DNA of 34,310 nucleotides from Fibrobacteria bacterium (GTDB lineage: Bacteria > Fibrobacterota > Fibrobacteria > UBA11236 > JADFYW01), in assembly GCA_015232855.1 (NCBI GenBank), contig JADFYW010000035.1:1-34310 (forward strand), given 5' to 3'. Shown here piece by piece: positions 1-8,160 of the stretch (its first letter is position 1; each line of letters starts with the position of its first letter). The position numbers were made by a program, and so were the translations under genes. Below the pieces are notes generated by a model. That model was not told the DNA's origin. It did no database searches and was given only the letters and a program-made list of their open reading frames with translations.

Positions 1-846
1 TAAGTCTTTATGCATAAAGAGGGGCACGATGGGTACAAAGGCAAAAGGCTCTTCGTAATTAACCAGAAAGAGGAGTTCTGTAATACTAAAAAGCAGATTG
101 CTGGTTACCGCATATTCATAGCGGTGGGCATAAAGGGAGCGTTCATTGGAAATATCCCCTCCTCGTGCGTTTTGATAAAGTGGTTGACCATAAAGGCTGA
201 TTATAGAAAAAGGACCAATGTTTGTAGAAAAACTGAGATAGTTAAGAGGAATTGCGTTCTGATGGAAATTAAGGTTGGTGAAAAGCCCTGGTCCCCAGTG
301 AACTGCGTCATGGGCAACCGTTACGCGCCCCCATTTCATATCATAGGAAAAGTTACTCCGGTACCGGGCAAAGGAATTGTAGGCGATAAAATCAGAATTA
401 TCTACAGATTGGCTGTCTATATATTCTCGGTCGTAGGATTGAGGGATTTCTTTTGAAACTTCCGTAAACATGCGGGCATCGAGGTAGAATGAAGCAGGAC
501 CCTTAAAACCTGAAATGATGAGCCCAAAATCGGTATTACTGATATTTTGCTCGATATAGCGGTACTCGGTGCCAATAATGGGGCGAATCTGGAGGAGAAG
601 CTCTTTTTCTTTATTACGTAGTCGGAATTTTGGTTTTTCTTTACATACCTGGCTGGAATCAAGGGGCGAAATACAGGCACGGGGGTAAATTAATGAATAG
701 CGGGTGTCTTCTGCGATAACCCGGTGAAATTCTGCCTCCAATAAAAAAGGAGTCTGATTTCTTAAGGTATAGGGGCGATTAAGCGGTACATTAAAATTCG
801 CAAAAGCTTCTGCTAATCCTAGTAATAGTAGAGTTTTCTTAAACAT
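1..846 (-). CDS. Wzi-like outer-membrane capsule-assembly protein, 3' end cut by the window
   Basis: The minus-strand frame is open from an ATG at 846 to the window edge (282 codons, no stop), so the C-terminus is missing. The start gives a signal peptide (MFKKTLLLLGLAEAFA) followed by alternating short hydrophobic and charged stretches typical of an outer-membrane beta-barrel. Around residues 155-185 it reads WGRVTVAHDAVHWGPGLF followed by N-rich and P-containing loops. This matches the glycine-rich GR...WGPG block of Wzi-type capsule assembly proteins, and the complete gene at 2520-4031 has the equivalent GRDHVHMGPG. Wzi-family proteins help anchor capsule or exopolysaccharide to the outer surface. 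The gene is divergent from gmd, with a palindromic repeat element between them. The family call rests on this motif and on the paralogue, so the exact role is uncertain. Confidence 0.65.
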   Translation of the reverse strand, partial: MFKKTLLLLGLAEAFANFNVPLNRPYTLRNQTPFLLEAEFHRVIAEDTRYSLIYPRACISPLDSSQVCKEKPKFRLRNKEKELLLQIRPIIGTEYRYIEQNISNTDFGLIISGFKGPASFYLDARMFTEVSKEIPQSYDREYIDSQSVDNSDFIAYNSFARYRSNFSYDMKWGRVTVAHDAVHWGPGLFTNLNFHQNAIPLNYLSFSTNIGPFSIISLYGQPLYQNARGGDISNERSLYAHRYEYAVTSNLLFSITELLFLVNYEEPFAFVPIVPLFMHKDL

Positions 847-1233
847 ATGACTCGTGTAAAATAAGTTTAATCTACAGTAGATTTATACTTTTTTTCCCTT
901 TGCTAATTAGTATCTGTTCAAAATCTAATTAGTTACTGTTCAGGAAGAAAAAAAATTCAACGCAAAGACGCAAAGAACGCAGAGTTTACGCAAAGAAGAA
1001 GGAAAGAGTAAAAAACCATAACACCTTAAAAACAATATGATATCATTTAATTTTATTTCAATTACCTTTGCGAAACCTTCGCGTTCTTTGCGTCTTTGCG
1101 GTGAAAATGGTTAGTTTTGAACAGATACTAATTAGTAATGCTGCAGGTAAGAATTTTTCTTAAGGCCTTTTGCGTCTTTGAGAGGGATTTTTTTTATTTT
1201 GCACACAACAGAATAATTTGATATGAGGAACAT
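847..1233. other. Intergenic region between divergent wzi-like and gmd genes
   Basis: This 387-base gap contains no credible gene. Most of it is the palindromic repeat element at 903-1135. The remainder is AT-rich, and both divergent promoters should lie here. I could not identify convincing -35/-10 pairs. A purine-rich TGAGGA just upstream of 1234 is the probable gmd ribosome binding site. Confidence 0.6.
903..1135. repeat. Palindromic MITE-like intergenic element with two nested perfect inverted repeats
   Basis: The outer 21-bp arms (903-923 and 1115-1135, beginning CTAATTAGTATCTGTTC) are perfect reverse complements. Inside them a second perfect 20-bp pair (961-980 CGCAAAGACGCAAAGAACGC and 1081-1100) is also inverted. 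An imperfect direct copy of the outer arm starts at 925. No ORF lies inside. The whole 233-bp unit could fold into a cruciform or a long RNA hairpin. The CGCAAAGACGCAAAG type of sequence resembles a dispersed intergenic repeat class known from many bacterial genomes. Confidence 0.8.
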
Positions 1234-2274
1234 ATGGTAAAAAAGAAAGCATTAATTACAGGAGTCACCGGACAAGATGGTGCCTATTTGGTGGAATTTT
1301 TATTGGAAAAGGGCTATGAAGTTTATGGCCTAATTCGTAGGACTTCCCTTTTTAATCGTGGTCGTATTGACGCAATTCGGGCTGATGCCAAACAAAAAGG
1401 GCAGGTTTTCGAGCTCCTGTATGGTGATTTATCTGATTCAAGCAGTATTAATAGCATTTTCTCAAAAGTGCAACCTGATGAAGTCTACAATCTGGCAGCA
1501 CAGAGTCATGTACAAATCTCTTTTGAAACGCCAGAATATACAGCGGATGTTGATGGCACGGGTGTATTGCGATTACTTGAAGGTTTACGTTCTGTCGGTC
1601 TGGATAAGGCCCGTTTTTATCAGGCATCTACCTCAGAATTGTATGGTAAGGTGGTTGAAGTTCCTCAGACAGAAAAAACGCCCTTTTACCCTCGTTCACC
1701 TTATGCCGTTGCAAAGCTCTATGGGTTTTGGATTGTTAAAAATTATCGTGAAGCATATAATATGCATGCAAGCAACGGGATTCTTTTTAATCATGAGTCT
1801 CCACAGCGGGGCGAGAATTTCGTTACCAGAAAGATTACCCTGGGTCTGGCTAAAATTAAAGAGGGCTTGATGGACACCCTTCGGCTCGGAAATATGGATG
1901 CCAAGCGAGATTGGGGATATGCAAAAGACTATGTTGAAATGATGTGGATGATCTTGCAACAGGATGAGCCCGACGATTTTGTAGTAGCAACAGGAGAAAC
2001 TCATTCCGTTAGAGAATTTACTGAAAAAGCAGCTGCCATTGCAGGCTTTGATCTGGAATGGGAAGGTGAAGCCATAAATGAGAAGGGCCGGGACAAAAAG
2101 ACTGGAAAAATTATTGTAGAAGTGGATCCTAAATTTTACCGTCCGACAGAAGTGGAGTTTTTATTGGGTGATCCCACCAAGGCCAAAGAGAAACTGGGGT
2201 GGGTACCGAAAGTCACTTTTGATGAGCTGGTAGAAATTATGATGAAAGCAGATTTGGAATTGATTGGGAAATAG
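1234..2274 (+). CDS. gmd: GDP-mannose 4,6-dehydratase (or GDP-heptose 4,6-dehydratase)
   Basis: This is a cytoplasmic short-chain dehydrogenase/reductase of the extended NDP-sugar dehydratase type, 346 residues, the normal length for Gmd. The N-terminal NADP-binding loop is [10 protein letters not shown] (residues 10-19). [18 protein letters not shown] follows near residue 86, the catalytic region is STSELYG near 132, and YAVAK (about 156-160) supplies the Tyr/Lys pair. [17 protein letters not shown] is a Gmd signature. Gmd converts GDP-D-mannose to GDP-4-keto-6-deoxymannose, the precursor of GDP-fucose, GDP-rhamnose and related sugars. Close homologues act on GDP-D-glycero-D-manno-heptose, and the neighbouring gmhA-like gene makes that substrate a real possibility. 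ATG at 1234 has a TGAGGA ribosome binding site. No fucose synthase (fcl) gene is visible in the window. Confidence 0.93.
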   Translation: MVKKKALITGVTGQDGAYLVEFLLEKGYEVYGLIRRTSLFNRGRIDAIRADAKQKGQVFELLYGDLSDSSSINSIFSKVQPDEVYNLAAQSHVQISFETPEYTADVDGTGVLRLLEGLRSVGLDKARFYQASTSELYGKVVEVPQTEKTPFYPRSPYAVAKLYGFWIVKNYREAYNMHASNGILFNHESPQRGENFVTRKITLGLAKIKEGLMDTLRLGNMDAKRDWGYAKDYVEMMWMILQQDEPDDFVVATGETHSVREFTEKAAAIAGFDLEWEGEAINEKGRDKKTGKIIVEVDPKFYRPTEVEFLLGDPTKAKEKLGWVPKVTFDELVEIMMKADLELIGK

Positions 2275-2290
2275 TCGTTTTATTTTTCAT

Positions 2291-2318
2291 GGCCACGGAG
2301 ACACGGAGAACACAGAGG
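2291..2318. repeat. Half-copy of the ACACGGAGAACACAGAG-type intergenic repeat
   Basis: The sequence GCCACGGAGACACGGAGAAC followed by ACAGAGG closely resembles the left arm of the palindrome at 4053-4155. No matching inverted partner lies nearby, so it looks like a solitary arm. Confidence 0.55.
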
Positions 2319-2352
2319 GGTTCAGGAAGTTATAATTATAGCGCTTTACTCA

Positions 2353-2493
2353 CGTCACTTCGAGTAGTCCTACGAAGCACGCAGTGCGAAGTAGGGCGTA
2401 TCGAGAAGTCACCATAGTTGCTTATTTTTCACTAGAAACAAAGCAACGACCTTGACTTCTCGATACACCCCTTCGGGGTTACTCGAAGTGACG
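2353..2493. repeat. Long interrupted palindrome downstream of gmd
   Basis: Several inverted pairs are nested symmetrically: CGTCACTTCGAGTA at 2353-2366 with its complement at 2480-2493, GTATCGAGAAGTCA at 2398-2411 with 2453-2466, and GTTGCTT at 2417-2423 with AAGCAAC at 2441-2447. A small CCCCTTCGGGG hairpin lies at 2468-2478. There is no ORF. It may fold as a transcript hairpin or act as a dispersed repeat. It lacks a T-tract, so I do not call it a terminator. Confidence 0.75.
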
Positions 2494-2519
2494 GTGGGGG
2501 GGGATAGAATTGTTTTTAT

Positions 2520-4031
2520 ATGGTAAAATTGTGCATATTCCGCTCCGTTTTAATAAACATATTCTTGTTGGGTTTTGTTGTTTGTGTCTTCGCTGATGTA
2601 AATCTTGACATCTCTCCCCTGGATCCAAGTTACGATATTTTACGTAGGGTCCAAAGTCGTTCAGGCCAAGTTTTTTACAGCCAGAACTTTCCTCAGCGAT
2701 TAACTCCGATGAAGGAGTATTTGCTTGAGAAGCCTCTTTCAAAATATGAGGATTGGTATTTAAGCACCAGGTATCCCTTTGGCGGCCAGCCGTTGGTAAG
2801 CCTCTTTGACAGTACCCGCTTGCATTCGTTTTACGCATCTCCCCACGGCTCTTACGGGTATTCTGATTCTACCAGTTACAGTAATCGCCTGGAAATGGGT
2901 TTGCGGGTATATGGGAATGTAAAGCAGAACCTGACATTTTATTCACATGGCCGTATCTTCGGAGATTGGACCGGGGAGAAACAGTATGACCATCAGTTTG
3001 ATCCGGATTTTGGTGAAACCTGTTCTGCGGAAATAGGGGCTGATGGAGAGATGTCAACGAGCCGAACCTGTAATCGGTTTGAGCATTATATTATTGTTGA
3101 TTTTCCCTGGCTGAGTTTGAAGCTGGGGAGAGACCATGTTCATATGGGACCTGGCTATTTTTCTTCCTTAACTGCCACCCGAAATACACCACCCTATTAT
3201 TTAATGGAAGGGCGTATTGATTTTGCAGATTGGCTTTCTTTGGACAACTATTTTTTAAAAATGACGGACTCGGATCACAGTATCCGGAAATACATGCATA
3301 TTCATCGTTTTGAATTTAAAGGGTTTAAATCTCTGAGCCTGGCTTTTCAGGATGTGGTTATTTATCAGGAACGGGATATCGACTGGAAGTATATTTTACC
3401 GCTTACCCCTTTTGCTTTTTCTGAGGACAATACCGGCGGGCGTGATAACGATGCTATGAGTTTTGATTTTCTGTATGCAGGTCTTCCTTTTGTATCTGTT
3501 TGGGGCGAAGTATTTATTGATGACTTGTTGGGTCCGGGGACCTTTTTTGATGATTTCTGGGAGAATCGCTGGGCTTTACTTGGAGGTTTTCAGGTTGTTT
3601 CTCCCTGGGAATCTTTTGATGCTGATCTGGTGATGGAATACTCTCGGGTTGAGCCTTGGAATTATAATGGACGGCAGAGTTACACGAGTTTCAGGCACTT
3701 TAATGTTCCTAGTGCAAGCAAGCTTGGGCCGGACTCCAGGAGCGTGAATATACAGCTTTCTTATCGGCCTTTAAATTGGCTGCAAATCAGGGAACATCTT
3801 GAGTTTAACGCAAAAGGTACTGATAGAGGTTCTAATCTGGGCACTATCCACGATGATGATATTGATGGAAAAACGAAAGTTTTTCTTGAGAATGGGCGAT
3901 CCAATAATTTCCTCACCCATGCGGTTCAGGCTTTTTATAATCGTTACTTTACCTGTGAAATATTTTACCGGCAAACGTTTACCAGTTTACCGGAGGACGC
4001 TTTTGGTGTTTCCGGTATGCTGAGCTGGTAG
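2520..4031 (+). CDS. Wzi-like outer-membrane beta-barrel (capsule assembly family)
   Basis: A 503-residue secreted protein. The N-terminus has a basic residue followed by a hydrophobic segment (about 8-25) ending near VFA, consistent with Sec export. The body is rich in aromatic residues, with the alternating beta pattern of a porin-like barrel and an aromatic C-terminus (FGVSGMLSW), as expected for insertion by the Bam machinery. Around residues 200-220, LKLGRDHVHMGPGYFSSL followed by TRNTPPYYL matches the GR...GPG and N-PP features of the Wzi/capsule-assembly family. It is a paralogue of the truncated gene at 1-846. Wzi proteins bind capsule or exopolysaccharide at the cell surface, which fits the surrounding nucleotide-sugar genes. 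No strong ribosome binding site precedes the ATG, so the start is tentative. Confidence 0.7.
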   Translation: MVKLCIFRSVLINIFLLGFVVCVFADVNLDISPLDPSYDILRRVQSRSGQVFYSQNFPQRLTPMKEYLLEKPLSKYEDWYLSTRYPFGGQPLVSLFDSTRLHSFYASPHGSYGYSDSTSYSNRLEMGLRVYGNVKQNLTFYSHGRIFGDWTGEKQYDHQFDPDFGETCSAEIGADGEMSTSRTCNRFEHYIIVDFPWLSLKLGRDHVHMGPGYFSSLTATRNTPPYYLMEGRIDFADWLSLDNYFLKMTDSDHSIRKYMHIHRFEFKGFKSLSLAFQDVVIYQERDIDWKYILPLTPFAFSEDNTGGRDNDAMSFDFLYAGLPFVSVWGEVFIDDLLGPGTFFDDFWENRWALLGGFQVVSPWESFDADLVMEYSRVEPWNYNGRQSYTSFRHFNVPSASKLGPDSRSVNIQLSYRPLNWLQIREHLEFNAKGTDRGSNLGTIHDDDIDGKTKVFLENGRSNNFLTHAVQAFYNRYFTCEIFYRQTFTSLPEDAFGVSGMLSW

Positions 4032-4052
4032 ATAGTTTTTTTATCTTAAATA

Positions 4053-4155
4053 GCCACAGAGGACACGGAGAACGCAGAGAATCCCCCCTGCAAAGCAGGG
4101 GAGAGCAGACAATGTCTGACAAAGGGGTCTCTGTGCCCTCTGCGTCCTCTGTGGC
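4053..4155. repeat. Palindromic intergenic repeat (CCACAGAGGACACGGAG type)
   Basis: The 11-bp ends GCCACAGAGGA (4053-4063) and TCCTCTGTGGC (4145-4155) are perfect reverse complements. Similarity continues inward with small interruptions (ACACGGAGAACGCAGAG against CTCTGTGCCCTCTGCG). The centre carries a CCCCTGC-AAA-GCAGGGG hairpin at 4085-4101. It has no coding potential. It lies between the wzi-like and fkp-like genes. Confidence 0.75.
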
Positions 4156-4238
4156 AAATAACTTTTACCCGTAATATCATTTCCGATTTCCCAAAAAAAT
4201 GGTTAATTTTAGTAGTAGCCATTGAATCGGGAAAGCCT

Positions 4239-7157
4239 GTGAATCATTTTGATACCTGTATAATTATTGCTCCAAATCCTGCACAAGCCTGGATATTCCG
4301 GAAATTACTGGATAGAAGGCTGGAAAGCGGTCTTTATCCTAAAGAAATTGATTTTCGAATTTATGCGGATCCGGCAGAGGCCGATGCAGGCAGTGGGGGC
4401 GGAACTGTTCTTGCCTTAGCGCAGCTTTTTAAAGATCTTTCTATAAAAAATCCCCTTGATTATTTTCAAAATAACCGGGTATTGATTCTCAATGCAGGTG
4501 GTCACAGCAGGAACCTTCCTTGTTATGGTCCTGAGGGCAAGCTGTTTATCCCTTTACCTGTAGAAACAAGTTCCATTATTCCTCCGGTAGTACTCGATAT
4601 ACAATTGCAACTATTTTTGAAGTACCCCTGGCGGCAGGGTGAAATGCTTATTTGTCCTGGTAATGTAATAGCTAATTTCAGCCTTGAGCATGCTGTTAAT
4701 AATCAGAACGGTATATGTGGATTTGCGGTGCCGGTACCCTACCAGAAAGGTTCTAAACACGGTGTGTTTCAGTTTGACGCCTACCAACAACGGGTGCTTG
4801 ACTATTTTCAAAAAGCACCGGCAGAAGACCTGCATAATAACACCTTACTGGAAGGCAGTGAACAGGCCGCAGTTGATATGGGCATTTTTTCTTTTTCACC
4901 TGAAGCGGCGGTGAGCTTTATTGAATTTGGAGAGACCCGATACAACGGTAGTTTTGTAAAGGACGGTGTTCAAAGCGGTGAACTTGGTTTTGATTTATAT
5001 CTTGATGTATTGACCTCTGCAATTCAATCCATCTCTTTTTCACAATTTGAAGAGCGTCTTACGGGGCGTTCTACCCTGCCTTCTGATTTACTCAAACGGC
5101 TGTATGAATTATTTCATAGACACCCACTTCAAGGTAAGATTATTCCAGAAGCAGACTTTATTCACCTGGATAGTTTGTCTGGTCTGGCAAAATCTTTACA
5201 AAAGGTTTCCAGGCGTCGTCTTAAAGCCTTCTATGCATTATGTGGAGGAGAGATCAAGGTAAATTCAGTTGGGCAGTCAATGATGTTTAACGGAATTGCT
5301 TCAAGTGCGTATAATCTGTCTCAGAATAGTGTTGTTTTAGAGAATGTACGAGATTGTGTGATTGATGCGGCAATGGGAAACAATATTTGTATGGGGGTAG
5401 CGGACCATTCATTCCAGATCGAAATACCTGAAGATATTTGTATAGATGAGCGGCAAGTAAAATCGGGCTGTCTCAGGATGGTATATGGAATTAATGATAG
5501 TTTTAAAATATGCCCTTCAGCCTCTGACATTCTTTATTGCGGTATACCGCTTACCGGGTGGCTTGAGGCCCGCAAATTAAAAGAAGAAGATATTTTTTCT
5601 GAAGACTGTTATGATTTATCCAGCGCTAAACTTTTTTGTGAGGCTTCGACGGACGAATTTCTTTCTGGGTATTGGAAAATTCCTGATGACCCGGAATGGA
5701 GTACCAAGTTTAAAAATACGAAACGGTTTTCAATACAAGAAATCAATGACATGGATAATGCTTTTGATCGGGAAACCCAAAGAGTCAACATACGAAAACA
5801 GATTTTAAAGCAACTCATTCTACGCAAAGGTGGATGGAAAGAAATAAGTGCTCCTGATTTTAATGAAATCTTTTCTGATAGCGAAGGCACAGCCGCATTA
5901 CAATCTTTTTGTGATCAGACAGAAGACCCATTGCTTAAAAATTACCGCCATACGCTTTTACAGGAATTATTAAAAGAAACAGCAGAGCAAATTACCACTC
6001 CAGACATAAAATTTGTAAACCAAACTGCTGTTGTACCTGGTGAGATAGGCATTCGCAAAGATGAAATGATATTATCCAGCGCGCCGGTTCGGATGGACCT
6101 GGCAGGAGGCTGGTCCGATACGCCACCATATTCACTCCAACACGGAGGAGAGGTGGTTAACCTTGCGGTTACGATAAATGAGCAGCTGCCGGTCCAGGTT
6201 TTTTGTAAGCGAATTGATGAGTCCTGCATCAGGGTGCATTCTCTGGAATTGGGACAATCAGAGTGTATTACCACTTTTGAAGATATTAATAGTTATGCTC
6301 ATCCGGGTAGCCGTTTTACTCTGACCAAAGCGGCTTTGGCCATGCTTGGGTTAACCGGAAAGGGGATAGATAGTTCTCTTGAACAACATCTAGAAGGCTT
6401 AGGTGGAGGATTGGAATTAACATCGGTCTGTACTATCCCCAAAGGCTCAGGCATGGGGACGACCGCAATCCTTGGTGGGGTTATACTGGCTGCTTTAAAC
6501 CGGTTTTTCAATATAACGGTATCGCCGGATAAGTTTTATCGGCAGGTGTTACAACTAGAGCAGATGACGTCGACTGCTGGTGGCTGGCAAAATCAGATTG
6601 GCGGTATGGTGGGAGGTGTCAAACTTATCCGAAGTTGTTCAGAGCTTCAGGGGATACCTACCGTGCAGCAGCTGGATTCATATTTTTTTGATAACGAAAA
6701 TATGAAGTCATGTTTCACTCTCTATTATTCGGGCATTCAAAGAGTTGCCCATAACATCGTTGAAGAAGTAGTACATGAGTTTAATCGGAAAATACCTGCT
6801 CGGTTATTCACCCTTGATCGGATAAAACAATTGGCCAGAAATATGTCTGAAGCGGTGGCAGAGAGAGATATTGGAGCCTTTGCGAAATGTTTAAATCAGG
6901 CGTGGATAGAGAATAAACATATCCACCCGAGTGTAACTAACAAAGAACTTGATACGCTTTTGGACCGGGCACGGCCATATATTCTTGGCGCAAAGCCTAT
7001 GGGAGCTGGTGGAGGTGGATTTATTTTATTTGTTTCTGAGTCAACGGACCAGGCAAATAAATTGCGGGCCTTTCTGGATGAGAATCCTGTAAATGAACAG
7101 GCCAGAATAATGGATTTTGGATTAAATAAAGACGGCTTAAAACTAGTCGTATCATAA
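4239..7157 (+). CDS. Fkp-type bifunctional sugar kinase / sugar-1-phosphate guanylyltransferase
   Basis: A 972-residue fusion with the length and order of Bacteroides Fkp (about 950). The N-terminal half is an L-fucokinase/GDP-fucose pyrophosphorylase-type domain with AGSGGGTVLAL near residue 50 and NAGGHSRNLPCYGPEGKLF near 85, the nucleotide-binding loop of this guanylyltransferase family. The C-terminal third (from about 605) is a GHMP kinase: SSAPVRMDLAGGWSDTPPYS, then an ATP-binding loop PKGSGMGTTAILGG, then GAKPMGAGGGGF near the end. Known Fkp phosphorylates L-fucose and forms GDP-L-fucose. Here the next two genes encode a GDP-mannose 3,5-epimerase homologue and a GmhA-like isomerase, so a heptose-phosphate substrate leading to GDP-heptose is an alternative. 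The GTG start at 4239 gives a natural N-terminus. The epimerase gene starts 25 bases after its stop. Confidence 0.85.
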   Translation: MNHFDTCIIIAPNPAQAWIFRKLLDRRLESGLYPKEIDFRIYADPAEADAGSGGGTVLALAQLFKDLSIKNPLDYFQNNRVLILNAGGHSRNLPCYGPEGKLFIPLPVETSSIIPPVVLDIQLQLFLKYPWRQGEMLICPGNVIANFSLEHAVNNQNGICGFAVPVPYQKGSKHGVFQFDAYQQRVLDYFQKAPAEDLHNNTLLEGSEQAAVDMGIFSFSPEAAVSFIEFGETRYNGSFVKDGVQSGELGFDLYLDVLTSAIQSISFSQFEERLTGRSTLPSDLLKRLYELFHRHPLQGKIIPEADFIHLDSLSGLAKSLQKVSRRRLKAFYALCGGEIKVNSVGQSMMFNGIASSAYNLSQNSVVLENVRDCVIDAAMGNNICMGVADHSFQIEIPEDICIDERQVKSGCLRMVYGINDSFKICPSASDILYCGIPLTGWLEARKLKEEDIFSEDCYDLSSAKLFCEASTDEFLSGYWKIPDDPEWSTKFKNTKRFSIQEINDMDNAFDRETQRVNIRKQILKQLILRKGGWKEISAPDFNEIFSDSEGTAALQSFCDQTEDPLLKNYRHTLLQELLKETAEQITTPDIKFVNQTAVVPGEIGIRKDEMILSSAPVRMDLAGGWSDTPPYSLQHGGEVVNLAVTINEQLPVQVFCKRIDESCIRVHSLELGQSECITTFEDINSYAHPGSRFTLTKAALAMLGLTGKGIDSSLEQHLEGLGGGLELTSVCTIPKGSGMGTTAILGGVILAALNRFFNITVSPDKFYRQVLQLEQMTSTAGGWQNQIGGMVGGVKLIRSCSELQGIPTVQQLDSYFFDNENMKSCFTLYYSGIQRVAHNIVEEVVHEFNRKIPARLFTLDRIKQLARNMSEAVAERDIGAFAKCLNQAWIENKHIHPSVTNKELDTLLDRARPYILGAKPMGAGGGGFILFVSESTDQANKLRAFLDENPVNEQARIMDFGLNKDGLKLVVS

Positions 7158-7182
7158 ATTAAATGTGTAAGGAGAGTTAGAA

Positions 7183-8157
7183 ATGAGTAATGGTAAAAAA
7201 GCTTTGGTCTGTGGTGCTGGTGGTTTTATTGGCGGGCATCTGGTTAAGCGCTTAAAGAGTGAAGGTTACTGGGTGCGCGGAGTTGATATCAAAATGCACG
7301 AGTTTTGTGAGACAGAAGCTGATGACTTTATTCAAGGTGATTTACGTGACCCGGTGCTTTGCGGAAAAATTGTACAAGATGGCATTAATGAAGTATATCA
7401 GCTGGCAGCTGATATGGGTGGTGCTGGTTTTGTGTTTACGGGAGAGCATGACGCTGATATTATGCATAACTCCGCTATGTTAAACCTTAATATGGTACAT
7501 GCTTCTGCTAAAGCGGGAGTGGAAAAGATTTTTTATTCATCGTCTGCATGTATTTATCCAGAGCGTAACCAGATGGAACCTGATAATCCTGTATTGTCTG
7601 AAGATTCTGCCTATCCCGCAGCTCCTGACAGTGAATATGGCTGGGAAAAGTTGTTCAGTGAAAGACTGTATTTTTCTTTTCAAAAAAATTATGGTATTAA
7701 AGTGAAAGTAGCCCGTTTTCATAACATCTTTGGTGAAGTAGGGACGTGGGAAGGCGGCCGGGAGAAAGCTCCTGCTGCAATGTGTAGGAAAGTCGCAGAA
7801 ACTCCTGATGGTGGTGAAATTGAAATGTGGGGCGACGGAAAACAAACACGCTCTTTTTTGCATGTCGCGGAATGCTTAGACGGAGTACGTAAGTTTATGG
7901 ACTCTGATTTAGCGGGTCCCTATAATATCGGTTCAGACGAAATGGTAACTATTAATCAGCTTGCTGAAATGGCCATGGATATTGCCGGTAAAAAAATAAC
8001 TATTAAACATATTGAAGGTCCCTTAGGTGTGCGAGGAAGAAATTCCGATAACCGGCTTATTCAAAAAGAGCTTGGATGGGCTCCATCAAAGCCTTTGCGT
8101 TATGGGATGGAACGTACCTATAATTGGATTGCTGAACAGGTAAAGAATGCGGGATAA
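7183..8157 (+). CDS. GDP-mannose 3,5-epimerase homologue (extended SDR)
   Basis: A 324-residue NAD-dependent epimerase. GAGGFIGGHLVKRL at residues 9-22 is the Rossmann loop. MGGAGFVFTGEHDADIM near 83, FYSSSACIYPE near 120 (catalytic Cys), YGWEK near 154 (Tyr/Lys pair) and FHNIFGEVGTWEGGREKAPA near 180 (second acid/base Lys) line up with the signatures of plant GDP-mannose 3,5-epimerase. That enzyme converts GDP-mannose to GDP-L-galactose through a 4-keto intermediate. Related bacterial enzymes act on GDP-4-keto-6-deoxy-heptose in capsule synthesis. AAGGAGAG lies about 7 bases before the ATG, a strong ribosome binding site. Only three bases separate its stop from the next gene, so the two are surely co-transcribed. 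The family is clear, but the natural substrate is not. Confidence 0.88.
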   Translation: MSNGKKALVCGAGGFIGGHLVKRLKSEGYWVRGVDIKMHEFCETEADDFIQGDLRDPVLCGKIVQDGINEVYQLAADMGGAGFVFTGEHDADIMHNSAMLNLNMVHASAKAGVEKIFYSSSACIYPERNQMEPDNPVLSEDSAYPAAPDSEYGWEKLFSERLYFSFQKNYGIKVKVARFHNIFGEVGTWEGGREKAPAAMCRKVAETPDGGEIEMWGDGKQTRSFLHVAECLDGVRKFMDSDLAGPYNIGSDEMVTINQLAEMAMDIAGKKITIKHIEGPLGVRGRNSDNRLIQKELGWAPSKPLRYGMERTYNWIAEQVKNAG

Positions 8158-8160
8158 ATT

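Noticed and set aside
10-456. Plus-strand open frame of 148 codons at the left edge
   Set aside because: It is antisense to the continuous minus-strand wzi-like frame, which has a signal peptide and family motif.
903-1135. CRISPR array
   Set aside because: The repeats are inverted and nested, not regularly spaced direct repeats, and no cas gene is present.
1200-1228. TTGCAC-N17-TATGAG as a promoter for gmd
   Set aside because: The -10 would overlap the ribosome binding site and leave almost no leader before the ATG at 1234.
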